NCBI GenBank assembly: GCA_017472115.1 | Contig: JAFUQW010000044.1 | Coordinates: 1 to 15,380 of the forward strand | Length of the DNA stretch: 15,380 nt | Direction: 5' to 3' | Source: Bacteroidales bacterium | Lineage (GTDB): Bacteria; Bacteroidota; Bacteroidia; Bacteroidales; UBA932 | In this document: positions 1-6,595 of the stretch, piece by piece | Position numbering within the stretch: the first letter of the stretch is position 1 | Layout of the letters: each line of letters opens with the position of its first letter | Position numbers and translations under genes: made by a program | Notes under the pieces: generated by a model | The model's input: only the letters and a program-made list of their open reading frames with translations | Database searches by the model: none | Told to the model about the DNA's origin: nothing

Positions 1-26
1 CGGGCTAACCCGAATTTCCAGCGGTG

Positions 27-56
27 CAAAAATAAACTTTTTTTACGATTATACAA
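27..56 (-). promoter_or_regulatory. Bacteroidota-type promoter, pointing out of the window to the left
   Basis: On the minus strand TTTG (57-54) is followed, after exactly 19 bases, by TATTTTTG (34-27). This fits the Bacteroides sigma-ABfr consensus of a -33 TTG and a -7 TAnnTTTG. The spacer includes a run of seven A. It should drive a minus-strand gene starting left of base 20, outside the window, divergent from recQ. It is the best-matching promoter in the window, but it is predicted from the motif alone. Confidence 0.6.
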
Positions 57-78
57 ACTCTACAGCCGATAAAATTCT

Positions 79-86
79 TACATTTG
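79..86 (+). promoter_or_regulatory. recQ: Candidate -7 element for recQ
   Basis: TACATTTG followed by C matches TAnnTTTG(C). No TTG lies at the expected 19-21 base distance upstream. Transcription would begin at about 92-95, which leaves almost no leader before the ATG at 98 and about ten bases before the ATG at 104. Either the message is nearly leaderless or the second ATG is used. The match is short, so confidence is limited. Confidence 0.35.
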
Positions 87-97
87 CTGCACAAAAT

Positions 98-1999
98 ATG
101 CCTATGACAGCACTTGAGACTTTAAAGGAATATTGGGGATACGATTCGTTCCGTCCCAAACAGGAAGAGATAGTTCTTTCTGCTTTGGAAGGGAGGGATG
201 TATTGGCCATCCTTCCCACCGGAGGAGGCAAGTCCGTATGCTTTCAGGTACCGGCCATGATGCGTGAGGGAACAGCCATTGTGGTGACTCCGCTCATTGC
301 CCTGATGAAGGATCAGGTGCAGAATCTCAACGATAAGGGCATCAAGGCTTTATGCGTCAATGCAGGAATGAGCCGCAGAGAAGTCGATCTGACTCTCAAC
401 AATGCGGCATACGGCGATTTCAAGTTCCTTTATGTCTCTCCGGAACGCCTCGGGACCACTCTTTTCCGTCGTTATGTCCGGGAAATGAATGTCAGTTTCA
501 TCGTGGTTGATGAGGCTCACTGCATATCGCAGTGGGGTTATGACTTCCGACCTGATTATCTCCAGATAGGGGAGCTTCGCGAAATTGTAGATGCTCCTGT
601 CATAGCACTGACGGCAACTGCAACTCCAAAGGTGGCCGAAGATATAATGGACAGGTTGGGATTCGGGGAAAGGAATCTTATAAAAAGCGGCTTTGAACGA
701 CCGAATCTTTCATATATAGTACGCCGGTGCGAGGACAAGCTCGGACAGCTGCTCAACATCTGCTGCAGTGTTGCCGGGACTGGAATAGTCTATGTGCGCA
801 GCCGTGCCAGGACCGAGGAACTGTCCTCATTCCTGAATGCCAACGGAGTTCAGGCCTCTTTCTATCATGCCGGTCTCGGCCCGGATTCGCGTTCGGACAG
901 GCAGGCGCGATGGAAGTCCGGGGCGATTCGTGTGATGGTCTGTACGAATGCCTTCGGTATGGGGATTGACAAGCCGGATGTCCGTTTTGTCGTTCATTAT
1001 GATGTCCCGGACAGCCCGGAAGCATATTTCCAGGAGGCAGGACGAGGCGGACGTGACGGCAAGAGGAGTTATGCGGTGCTTCTATGGAATTCATCGGATA
1101 TCAAGAGGTTGCGTCAGATTGCGACAGTGTCCTTCCCGTCACTCGATTACATAGAGGACATCTATCACAAGATTCATGTCTTTTATGACATTCCTTATGA
1201 CACCGGCATCGGCCGTCAGCTGAAATTCGATCTCGATGAATTCTGTCGTCATTTCAAGCTCCAGCGTCAGACGGCATATTACGCAATCGTATATATTGAA
1301 AGGACGGGACACTGGACTCTTTCTGAAGATATAGACATTTCTACGAAAGTCCGCATAATGGTGGACCGTAATGAATTGTACGATATTGAATTGGAGGATG
1401 GCCGTATGGTCGTTCTTCTGGAAGTCCTGATGCGTAAATACACGGGGCTGTTCTCATATCCGGTGCCGGTTGACGAGGATTTCGTGGCGTCCAAAGTCGG
1501 AGTTACTGTTCCCATGCTTCGTCAGCTTCTTTATAAACTGTCGCTGGATCATGTGATAAAATACATTCCGTGCGACCATGCTACAGTACTTTTCCTGCAT
1601 CACGACCGTCTCAGACCGAAGAATCTGAATCTCGATCCCGAAAGGTATGAACTTCTGAAGAATTCATACAACGAGAAGATACAGAAGATGATCGATTATG
1701 TCAGTGAAGAGGAAACCTGTCGCAGCGCGTATCTTCTGGAATATTTCGGCCAGAGCGAGAGCGATGACTGCGGTACCTGCGACATCTGCAGGGCAGGGAA
1801 GAACAGCACAGGAAAAAAGGCTGCCGTTGCAGCTGATGCGGTAGCCCTTATATCGGATTTTGTGAATGTCATTATGAAAGGCAGATATACTCTTGACGAA
1901 TTCCTCCGCCACTTCAATGCTCCGGATTCATCGGATCGGATGACCGCACTTCTCCGCCGTCTCATAGATGAAGGATCCGTGCCGCCACCGGAAGAATGA
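98..1999 (+). CDS. recQ: RecQ-family ATP-dependent 3'-5' DNA helicase, long-linker type
   Basis: A cytoplasmic superfamily 2 helicase that unwinds DNA in recombination and fork repair. The 633 residues show the RecQ motif 0 region (WGYDSFRPKQ, residues 13-22), Walker A TGGGKS (41-46), DEAH (138-141) followed by CISQWG, and motif VI QEAGRGGRDG (312-321). Four cysteines of the RecQ zinc site follow (C541, C558, C561, C564, spacing x16-x2-x2). In E. coli RecQ the first zinc cysteine lies about 50 residues after motif VI; here the gap is about 220 residues. The linker (about 350-530) appears to hold winged-helix-like sequence, so the zinc module has been displaced. The last 65 residues are too short for a typical HRDC domain and none is recognised. 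This may be the shorter of two RecQ types that I recall from Bacteroidota. The start is at 98 or at the ATG at 104. The gene ends one base before the stop of a convergent gene. Confidence 0.95.
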   Translation: MPMTALETLKEYWGYDSFRPKQEEIVLSALEGRDVLAILPTGGGKSVCFQVPAMMREGTAIVVTPLIALMKDQVQNLNDKGIKALCVNAGMSRREVDLTLNNAAYGDFKFLYVSPERLGTTLFRRYVREMNVSFIVVDEAHCISQWGYDFRPDYLQIGELREIVDAPVIALTATATPKVAEDIMDRLGFGERNLIKSGFERPNLSYIVRRCEDKLGQLLNICCSVAGTGIVYVRSRARTEELSSFLNANGVQASFYHAGLGPDSRSDRQARWKSGAIRVMVCTNAFGMGIDKPDVRFVVHYDVPDSPEAYFQEAGRGGRDGKRSYAVLLWNSSDIKRLRQIATVSFPSLDYIEDIYHKIHVFYDIPYDTGIGRQLKFDLDEFCRHFKLQRQTAYYAIVYIERTGHWTLSEDIDISTKVRIMVDRNELYDIELEDGRMVVLLEVLMRKYTGLFSYPVPVDEDFVASKVGVTVPMLRQLLYKLSLDHVIKYIPCDHATVLFLHHDRLRPKNLNLDPERYELLKNSYNEKIQKMIDYVSEEETCRSAYLLEYFGQSESDDCGTCDICRAGKNSTGKKAAVAADAVALISDFVNVIMKGRYTLDEFLRHFNAPDSSDRMTALLRRLIDEGSVPPPEE

Positions 2000-2000
2000 T

Positions 2001-3131
2001 TTATTTCATGCCTCGTCCGTACAGATCGAATGCAATGGCCAGGTTTATCGAATACGGGTTGAATCCCTGCATCAGATTGCTGCGTGCAACGAAGATTCTT
2101 GTCTTTAATGATGTTTCTCCGTAAGTCCTGCCTCCCCACCATGGAGTGTATGTGATCGAAGCTGTTCTGAGCAGTTTCCAATTTATATCGACTCCACCGA
2201 GCAGGTGCATTCCTGTCATTGAAGTGTTTGTCTCGCTGTCTGTCTTGTGGCTGAGATTGTTCATTCCGATACCTATGATGGGAGCGAGTCTCATGAAGCC
2301 GTTGTCAATCACAGAATAACCATAGATCAGGTCTGTCTCCATACTGCTGTATTTCTTTCCTCTTGCCCATGTCACCTCGGTCTCTCTTCCGTCGATTGTT
2401 GCGATCATATCCATGTCGGCTCCGATCTTTCCGCTTCCCACACCCATGTAAAGGCTGAGCATGGATCTTTTATATGTAATGTCAAATCCAAGTGAAATTC
2501 CGTAAGTCGGTTTCAGGTACATAGATGATTTTCCTGTCATGAAGGCCGATCTGAATCCGATATGATAGCTGTAGCCCCAATTGTTCAGGTCAAATTCCGG
2601 AACAGAGTCCTCGGTTTCTTTTGCAAGCTGGCCTGCAACTTCCTGTTCATATTTCAAGATGATATCTTCTCTGTCTCCCTCCATTGTTTCCTCGCGGAGT
2701 TCCTGGAGCTTTACATTATATTTATCCCTATAGAACTTGAGTATCTCCTCATAGCTGTATTTACCGAGATTCACGTCGATTTCATTCTGCATCTCCTGTC
2801 TTGTGGCTTCGGCCATGTCAAATACAAGCTGATTATAACGCAGCAGCTTGTCTGAAATGTATTCTGTCCGTACCCATGTGGATTCTTTGTTGAGTGCAGT
2901 ACGCAACTTTGTCCGTATCACCTTGAGATTTCCATATTTCTGCGTGTCAGTATATCTGTAGAATGATGTGGAAATGTTGCTTTTTTCATAACCGTCTGTA
3001 TTCCTTTTGTTGAAATCATCCCAGGTAAGTCTGCCTTCGTCCCAGAATTTCATGCTTGATTCGATGCTTTGTGCAAAGGAAATGTGGGCCATTGCCATTA
3101 TTAAGGCCGTTATGAGGATAGTCCGTTTCAT
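2001..3131 (-). CDS. Exported protein: degenerate DUF922-like domain plus beta-rich, probably outer-membrane, C-terminal domain
   Basis: Function unknown. The chosen start gives 376 residues beginning with a clear type I signal peptide (MKRTILITALIMAMAHISFA, cleavage near residue 20). An ATG at 3182 would add 17 residues before the signal and lies next to the predicted transcription start, so 3131 is preferred. Residues 30-115 (W30, LTWDDF at 35-40, LLRYNQLVFD at 96-105) follow the pattern I recall for DUF922 putative zinc proteases, where the last motif is roughly LLRHEQxHFD. Here the H, E and H positions are Y99, N100 and V103, so metal binding should be lost. Residues 125-178 are charged and probably helical or coiled coil. 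Residues 185-376 alternate polar and hydrophobic residues with many Gly, Tyr and Ser (for example YLKPTYGISLGFDITY), as in small outer-membrane barrels. The DUF922 relation is by eye and needs a profile search. It is transcribed alone towards recQ. Confidence 0.8.
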   Translation of the reverse strand: MKRTILITALIMAMAHISFAQSIESSMKFWDEGRLTWDDFNKRNTDGYEKSNISTSFYRYTDTQKYGNLKVIRTKLRTALNKESTWVRTEYISDKLLRYNQLVFDMAEATRQEMQNEIDVNLGKYSYEEILKFYRDKYNVKLQELREETMEGDREDIILKYEQEVAGQLAKETEDSVPEFDLNNWGYSYHIGFRSAFMTGKSSMYLKPTYGISLGFDITYKRSMLSLYMGVGSGKIGADMDMIATIDGRETEVTWARGKKYSSMETDLIYGYSVIDNGFMRLAPIIGIGMNNLSHKTDSETNTSMTGMHLLGGVDINWKLLRTASITYTPWWGGRTYGETSLKTRIFVARSNLMQGFNPYSINLAIAFDLYGRGMK

Positions 3132-3190
3132 AGTCGTTGATTTTATCGATATAAAGATTGTGGCTGACATGATTTGCTTCATGCGTTCTG

Positions 3191-3223
3191 CAAATATATA
3201 TCAGGGGGGGGCAATATTCCAAA
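3191..3223 (-). promoter_or_regulatory. Promoter for the DUF922-like gene, with a C8 tract in its spacer
   Basis: On the minus strand TTTG (3223-3220) is followed after 21 bases by TATATTTG (3198-3191), fitting the Bacteroides TTG/TAnnTTTG pattern at the long end of spacing. The spacer contains eight consecutive C (G8 at 3204-3211 on the plus strand). Predicted transcription starts near 3184, leaving a leader of about 53 bases before the ATG at 3131. Confidence 0.5.
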
Positions 3224-3242
3224 TAATTGCTTGAAAATTATT
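3222..3242. repeat. AT-only inverted repeat overlapping the -33 region
   Basis: AATAATT (3222-3228) and AATTATT (3236-3242) form a 7-bp inverted repeat with a 7-base loop. It overlaps the predicted -33 box of the gene at 2001-3131 and lies downstream of the PhnP-like gene. It could be an operator or a weak terminator for that gene, but A/T-only repeats of this size can occur by chance. Confidence 0.25.
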
Positions 3243-3266
3243 ATGATTTACTCTTTTCGTGACCTG

Positions 3267-4118
3267 TCACTCGATGACCAATCCGTCATAAGCCGGAAGA
3301 ATCCCGTCGGGAAGTCCGGCTGCGAGTTCTTCATAACGTGGCAGCTGGTGAGAAAGGTGGGTGAGCCATGAATGTTTCGCACCGACCTTCTGTGCTACTT
3401 CTATGGCCTCTTCCAAAGAATAATGCGATATATGCTTGCCATGCTTGACGCAGTTGATCACGAAATGGTCAAGTCCTTTCAACTTTTCAAACTCCTCTTC
3501 AGGAATGTAGTTCATATCTGTGCAGTATGCGATGTCACCGAATCGGTAGCCAAGCACCGGAAGCTTGTAATGCATGCCTCTGATCGGGATTATTTCTGCC
3601 GTTCTGACTTCTTCTGCCAGATTTAAAGTGGAATAAGTATATCCTTTCCCTGATTCCCAAGACAGAACTTCAGTCGGTCCTCCGCATCGTATCGTGAATG
3701 GTCTGGAGTCGATATTGTGGACACGCCATTCCGGTGCTCCGGGATATTTCTTTTCTGCGAATGCATATGAATACTCCTTACGCAGCGACTCCTCCACATA
3801 TTCCTCGCAGAAAATTTCGCTTGCACGCCTTTCCAAATAATTGAATGCACGGATGTCGTCAAGGCCGCCTGTATGATCCTTATGATTGTGGGTCAGGAGG
3901 ATCGCGTCAAGATGAGTGACTCCTTCACGGAGCATCTGCTGCCTGAAGTCAGGGCCGGCATCCACAAGGATCCTCATTCCGCACCAGTCTATCAAAGCGC
4001 TGGCTCTCAGTCTTTTGTCACGAGGATCCGAGCTGCGGCATACCTCGCATCCGCAGCCTATCATCGGCACACCCTGTGACGTGCCTGTTCCCAAAAATGT
4101 CAACCTCGCCTTCTTCAT
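3267..4118 (-). CDS. Metallo-beta-lactamase-fold hydrolase, PhnP-like
   Basis: 283 residues, cytoplasmic (no signal sequence). The N-terminus reads LTFLGTGTSQGVPMIGCGC, and the metal-binding HNHKDH motif is at residues 77-82 with GGLDD after it. Further candidate ligands are D201 (in YCTDMN) and H254 (in LTHLSH). C22, C24 and C27 match the position of the extra structural zinc site of PhnP, the phosphodiesterase that opens 5-phosphoribosyl 1,2-cyclic phosphate. The fold and two-metal active site are therefore clear. The substrate is not: no phosphonate (phn) genes lie nearby, and Bacteroidota carry such proteins outside C-P lyase clusters. A role on a cyclic nucleotide or other phosphodiester is inference. 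It lies downstream of mtaB across 137 bp that hold a palindromic insertion, so it may be the last gene of that transcript or be expressed separately. Confidence 0.88.
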   Translation of the reverse strand: MKKARLTFLGTGTSQGVPMIGCGCEVCRSSDPRDKRLRASALIDWCGMRILVDAGPDFRQQMLREGVTHLDAILLTHNHKDHTGGLDDIRAFNYLERRASEIFCEEYVEESLRKEYSYAFAEKKYPGAPEWRVHNIDSRPFTIRCGGPTEVLSWESGKGYTYSTLNLAEEVRTAEIIPIRGMHYKLPVLGYRFGDIAYCTDMNYIPEEEFEKLKGLDHFVINCVKHGKHISHYSLEEAIEVAQKVGAKHSWLTHLSHQLPRYEELAAGLPDGILPAYDGLVIE

Positions 4119-4155
4119 ACCTTTGCGTTATATATATGAAGTTTCTGTCAATTAT

Positions 4156-4253
4156 TTCAGATGGTGCAATATATGTAGGTGACATGCCACCCCCGGCTAG
4201 GGGGTGCCTGCCGCAGGCAGGCGGGGGTCACCGGAATATATGTACCATCTGAA
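4156..4253. mobile_element. Nested palindrome: MITE/REP-like 55-bp insertion inside an older hairpin
   Basis: The core at 4178-4232 begins GGTGAC and ends GTCACC (terminal inverted repeats). It contains two compact hairpins: CACCCCC/GGGGGTG (4188-4194 and 4200-4206, 5-base loop) and GCCTGCC/GGCAGGC (4206-4212 and 4216-4222, 3-base loop). The core is flanked by the 10-bp direct repeat AATATATGTA at 4168-4177 and 4235-4244, with two extra G before the right copy. Outside lies an inverted repeat, TTCAGATGGT (4156-4165) with ACCATCTGAA (4244-4253). Removing the core and one direct repeat leaves a simple 10-bp-stem hairpin just after the mtaB stop codon, so the element seems to have entered that loop. 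There is no open reading frame, so any transposition would be in trans. G+C is much higher than in the flanks. Confidence 0.7.
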
Positions 4254-4255
4254 TA

Positions 4256-5509
4256 TTAAATAACAACATCCACTATCTTTCCGATCATCTCCGGATCATA
4301 TTCCTTCGAAACCCTGATATAATTCCCCGTATATCCTTCCATCATGCCTTTTCTGTCCGTACTTTCAAAAAGCACTTTTTCCGGCACTCCCTTGTTGGAC
4401 TCCAGGAACTCCTTATGGAGAATAGCACAAAGATCTTCCAGCATCTGCACTCTCTTTGACTTTATGCAGTCCTGGACCTGGTCCTTTCTTGCAGCGGCAG
4501 GAGTGCCTGCGCGACGGGAGTACGGGAATATATGGATGAAGGCAGGCTTCACAATGTCTTTCAGGAAATTGTAGGTCTCCATGAAAAGCTCCTCAGTCTC
4601 ACCCGGAAATCCGACAATGACATCTATGCCGAAGAAAACCTTAGGTCCTCCCTTAACTTCGGATTTCTTTCTTATATAATCGATCTTATGCGCGAATGCT
4701 GCTGTATCATACCTGCGTCCCATTTCCCGGAGAATCGTGTCACAACCAGATTGCAGAGGGATGTGGTAGTGCGGGAGGAACTTGGTTCCGGAGGTTATCC
4801 AGTCTATCATCTCCTCGGTGAGCAGATTCGGCTCAATGGACGAGATCCTGTATCTTTCAATTCCTTCCACATCGTTCAGGGCCTTGATCAGGTCGAAGAA
4901 TGTCTCGCCGCTCGAGCGTCCGAAATCTCCTGTATTGACTCCGGTGATAACAATCTCCTTTATGCCCTCTGCCGCTATGGCTTCAGCTTGAGGGATTATC
5001 TTGCTGATAGGGATGTTGCGGCTTTCACCTCGGGCGTAAGGTACTGTGCAGTAATGGCATTTGTAGTCGCATCCGTCCTGAACCTTGAGGAACGAGCGTG
5101 TCCTCTCTCCGCTCGAATATGCCGGGAAGAACGTACCGGTCCCATGTCCGCAGCATTCGTCTCCTCGCACCGCTGACAATATCGATGGAACGACCGCACT
5201 CTTCTCAGTGGCTCCGAATACTGCAGTGACCCCTTCGATTGCCTCTATCTCAGCTTTCTTGAGCTGGGCATAGCATCCTGTCACGAATATCATTGCCTCA
5301 GGATTCTGTCTGTGAAGCTTGCGGATTATGTTTCGGCTTTTCTTGTCCGAATGTTCTGTCACAGTGCATGTGTTGACAAGGAATACATCGGCTCCCTTGC
5401 TCCATGGCACCGACTCGAATCCCTCCTTTGAAAGTTCCCTTTCGTATGTGGAGGTCTCCGCATAATTCAATTTACAACCTAAAGTTATATATGATATTCT
5501 CATGTTCAT
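4256..5509 (-). CDS. mtaB: tRNA t6A37 methylthiotransferase MtaB
   Basis: A radical-SAM enzyme that converts N6-threonylcarbamoyladenosine-37 of tRNA to its 2-methylthio form (ms2t6A), supporting accurate decoding of ANN codons. The 417 residues show the methylthiotransferase layout. The N-terminal UPF0004 domain has its three cluster cysteines C12 (TLGCKLNYAE), C48 (VNTCTV) and C79 (TGCYAQ). The radical-SAM CxxxCxxC has C147, C151 and C154 (DGCDYKCHYCTVPYARG). A short C-terminal TRAM-like region follows. The opening TLGCKLNYAE and the single TRAM fit MtaB rather than MiaB or RimO. The start is three bases after the folB stop; an ATG two codons later (5503) is equally possible. It belongs to the tamB-methylase-folB-mtaB run. 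Its substrate modification depends on TsaD, encoded at 11319-12341. Confidence 0.95.
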   Translation of the reverse strand: MNMRISYITLGCKLNYAETSTYERELSKEGFESVPWSKGADVFLVNTCTVTEHSDKKSRNIIRKLHRQNPEAMIFVTGCYAQLKKAEIEAIEGVTAVFGATEKSAVVPSILSAVRGDECCGHGTGTFFPAYSSGERTRSFLKVQDGCDYKCHYCTVPYARGESRNIPISKIIPQAEAIAAEGIKEIVITGVNTGDFGRSSGETFFDLIKALNDVEGIERYRISSIEPNLLTEEMIDWITSGTKFLPHYHIPLQSGCDTILREMGRRYDTAAFAHKIDYIRKKSEVKGGPKVFFGIDVIVGFPGETEELFMETYNFLKDIVKPAFIHIFPYSRRAGTPAAARKDQVQDCIKSKRVQMLEDLCAILHKEFLESNKGVPEKVLFESTDRKGMMEGYTGNYIRVSKEYDPEMIGKIVDVVI

Positions 5510-5512
5510 TTC

Positions 5513-5875
5513 TTATTTATGGTACAAAGTCACTCTGGACCACTGTGCCACGCCATCGACCGGAGGTCTTTTCTTTGATACTCTTACAGAGAATGATACG
5601 AACTGCGGAAAGCGCGTCTCGATCTCCTTGACTATTCTTCCTGCAACGTTTTCCAGGAGCTCAGAAGGAATTGACATTTCATAAGAAATGATGTCATAGA
5701 TGTCCGCATAATTGACTGTGTGATTGAGATTGTCGCTCTCTGCTGCAGCCGACAGGTCAAGGTCACCGCGGAAATCGACTACGAAGAGGTTACCCCTCGC
5801 TTTTTCCTGTTCAAGGCAGCCGTGATATGCCTTGAACTCCATTCCTTCAAGTTCTATTGTTCCTATGTTCTTCAT
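5513..5875 (-). CDS. folB: Dihydroneopterin aldolase FolB
   Basis: Cleaves 7,8-dihydroneopterin to 6-hydroxymethyl-7,8-dihydropterin and glycolaldehyde in folate synthesis; cytoplasmic. At 120 residues it has the normal length of the family. Residues 9-36 (LEGMEFKAYHGCLEQEKARG, then NLFVVDF) match the DHNA signature; E24 aligns with the E22 of S. aureus FolB. E75 (SELLENVAGRI) aligns with the pterin-anchoring glutamate, and K101 or K102 (VSKKRPPV) with the catalytic lysine. No other folate gene is in the window, so folB here is a lone member of the pathway placed between methylase genes. The gap is 6 bases to the upstream methylase gene and 3 bases to mtaB, which strongly suggests co-transcription. 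Confidence 0.93.
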   Translation of the reverse strand: MKNIGTIELEGMEFKAYHGCLEQEKARGNLFVVDFRGDLDLSAAAESDNLNHTVNYADIYDIISYEMSIPSELLENVAGRIVKEIETRFPQFVSFSVRVSKKRPPVDGVAQWSRVTLYHK

Positions 5876-5881
5876 GATCCG

Positions 5882-6595
5882 TTATGCAAGAATTAAAAAC
5901 ACACATGGTCGCTTGCCTATGACAAGCCCTTCCTTTTTCCATTCCGAAACTTTCTTTGTCCTGATGAATGCGTCAGGCATGGTGATGTTTGCAGCGACGC
6001 ATACTTTTGTTGAGGATCCGCATACAGAAAGTATGTCGCCGAAAAGCGAATCGTTACGGTATGGGGTCTCGATCAGGATCTGAGTCTGCTTCAACTGTCC
6101 TGACACCTTCTCGAGAGTCCTCAGACGGCTTCTGCGTTCCTCGGTCTTTGCCGGAATATAGCCGCAGAACGCAAATGACTGTCCGTTCAGTCCTGAAGCC
6201 ATCAGAGCGAGCATCAGAGACGAAGGCCCGACAGCCGGAACCACTTCAATCCCATGCCTGTGAGCAAGAGCCACAAGCTGCGCTCCGGGATCCGCTACGG
6301 CAGGAAGTCCAGCTTCAGAGATCAGAGCGACATCGTTTCCCTCATCAAAGAGCCTCAGATAGCTTTCTACGGTTGCCTGGTCGGTGTGCTCGTTAAGCTC
6401 ATGGAACTCAAGCTCACCTATATGACCCTTAAGGCCGGCTTTAGAAAGATATCGCCTTGCTGTCCTGATCTCTTCTACGACAAATGTTCTGAATCCATGC
6501 AGGGATTCCAGTACCGGAGCCGGGATTACCTCGGAAGGTTCGTTGTCACCTAATGGTGATGGAATCAGATATAGCTTACCTTTTTCTTCTTTCAT
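5882..6595 (-). CDS. RsmI-like SAM-dependent methyltransferase (tetrapyrrole-methylase fold), short form
   Basis: 237 residues with the TP-methylase fold. LYLIPSPLGDNEP (8-20) corresponds to the LYVVATPIGN opening of RsmI. SEAGLPAVADPG (93-104) corresponds to SDAGTPLISDPG. VVPAVGPSSLMLAL (118-131) and ETPYR (176-180) are also RsmI hallmarks. RsmI 2'-O-methylates C1402 of 16S rRNA. This protein differs: the EDTR motif of RsmI is EEIR (41-44), and the C-terminal helical extension is missing (about 237 against 286 residues in E. coli). It is therefore probably a Bacteroidota paralogue of RsmI with unproven substrate; a true RsmI may be encoded elsewhere. The first 20 bases overlap the 3' end of tamB in another frame, which suggests translational coupling. 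Confidence 0.85.
   Translation of the reverse strand: MKEEKGKLYLIPSPLGDNEPSEVIPAPVLESLHGFRTFVVEEIRTARRYLSKAGLKGHIGELEFHELNEHTDQATVESYLRLFDEGNDVALISEAGLPAVADPGAQLVALAHRHGIEVVPAVGPSSLMLALMASGLNGQSFAFCGYIPAKTEERRSRLRTLEKVSGQLKQTQILIETPYRNDSLFGDILSVCGSSTKVCVAANITMPDAFIRTKKVSEWKKEGLVIGKRPCVFLILA

Noticed and set aside
1..12. Small hairpin CGGG-CTAA-CCCG at the window edge
   Set aside because: A 4-bp stem with no T-run, cut by the window boundary; cannot be assigned.
1696..2181. A 161-codon minus-strand open frame spanning the recQ 3' end
   Set aside because: It overlaps two well-supported genes in other frames and has no recognisable domain.
3182..3182. Upstream ATG as start of the DUF922-like gene
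   Set aside because: It adds 17 residues before an ideal signal peptide and lies at the predicted transcription start, so the ATG at 3131 is preferred.
3259..3270. GTGAC/GTCAC inverted repeat at the stop codon of the PhnP-like gene
   Set aside because: The loop is only two bases and no T-rich tract follows on the minus strand, so it is not a credible terminator.
4118..4125. TACCTTTG on the plus strand, matching TAnnTTTG
   Set aside because: It overlaps the start of the PhnP-like gene and points into the palindromic element and antisense to mtaB; no -33 TTG and no plus-strand gene follows.
4532..5176. A 214-codon plus-strand open frame
   Set aside because: It is antisense to mtaB over cysteine-rich conserved motifs; no family resemblance and no promoter of its own.
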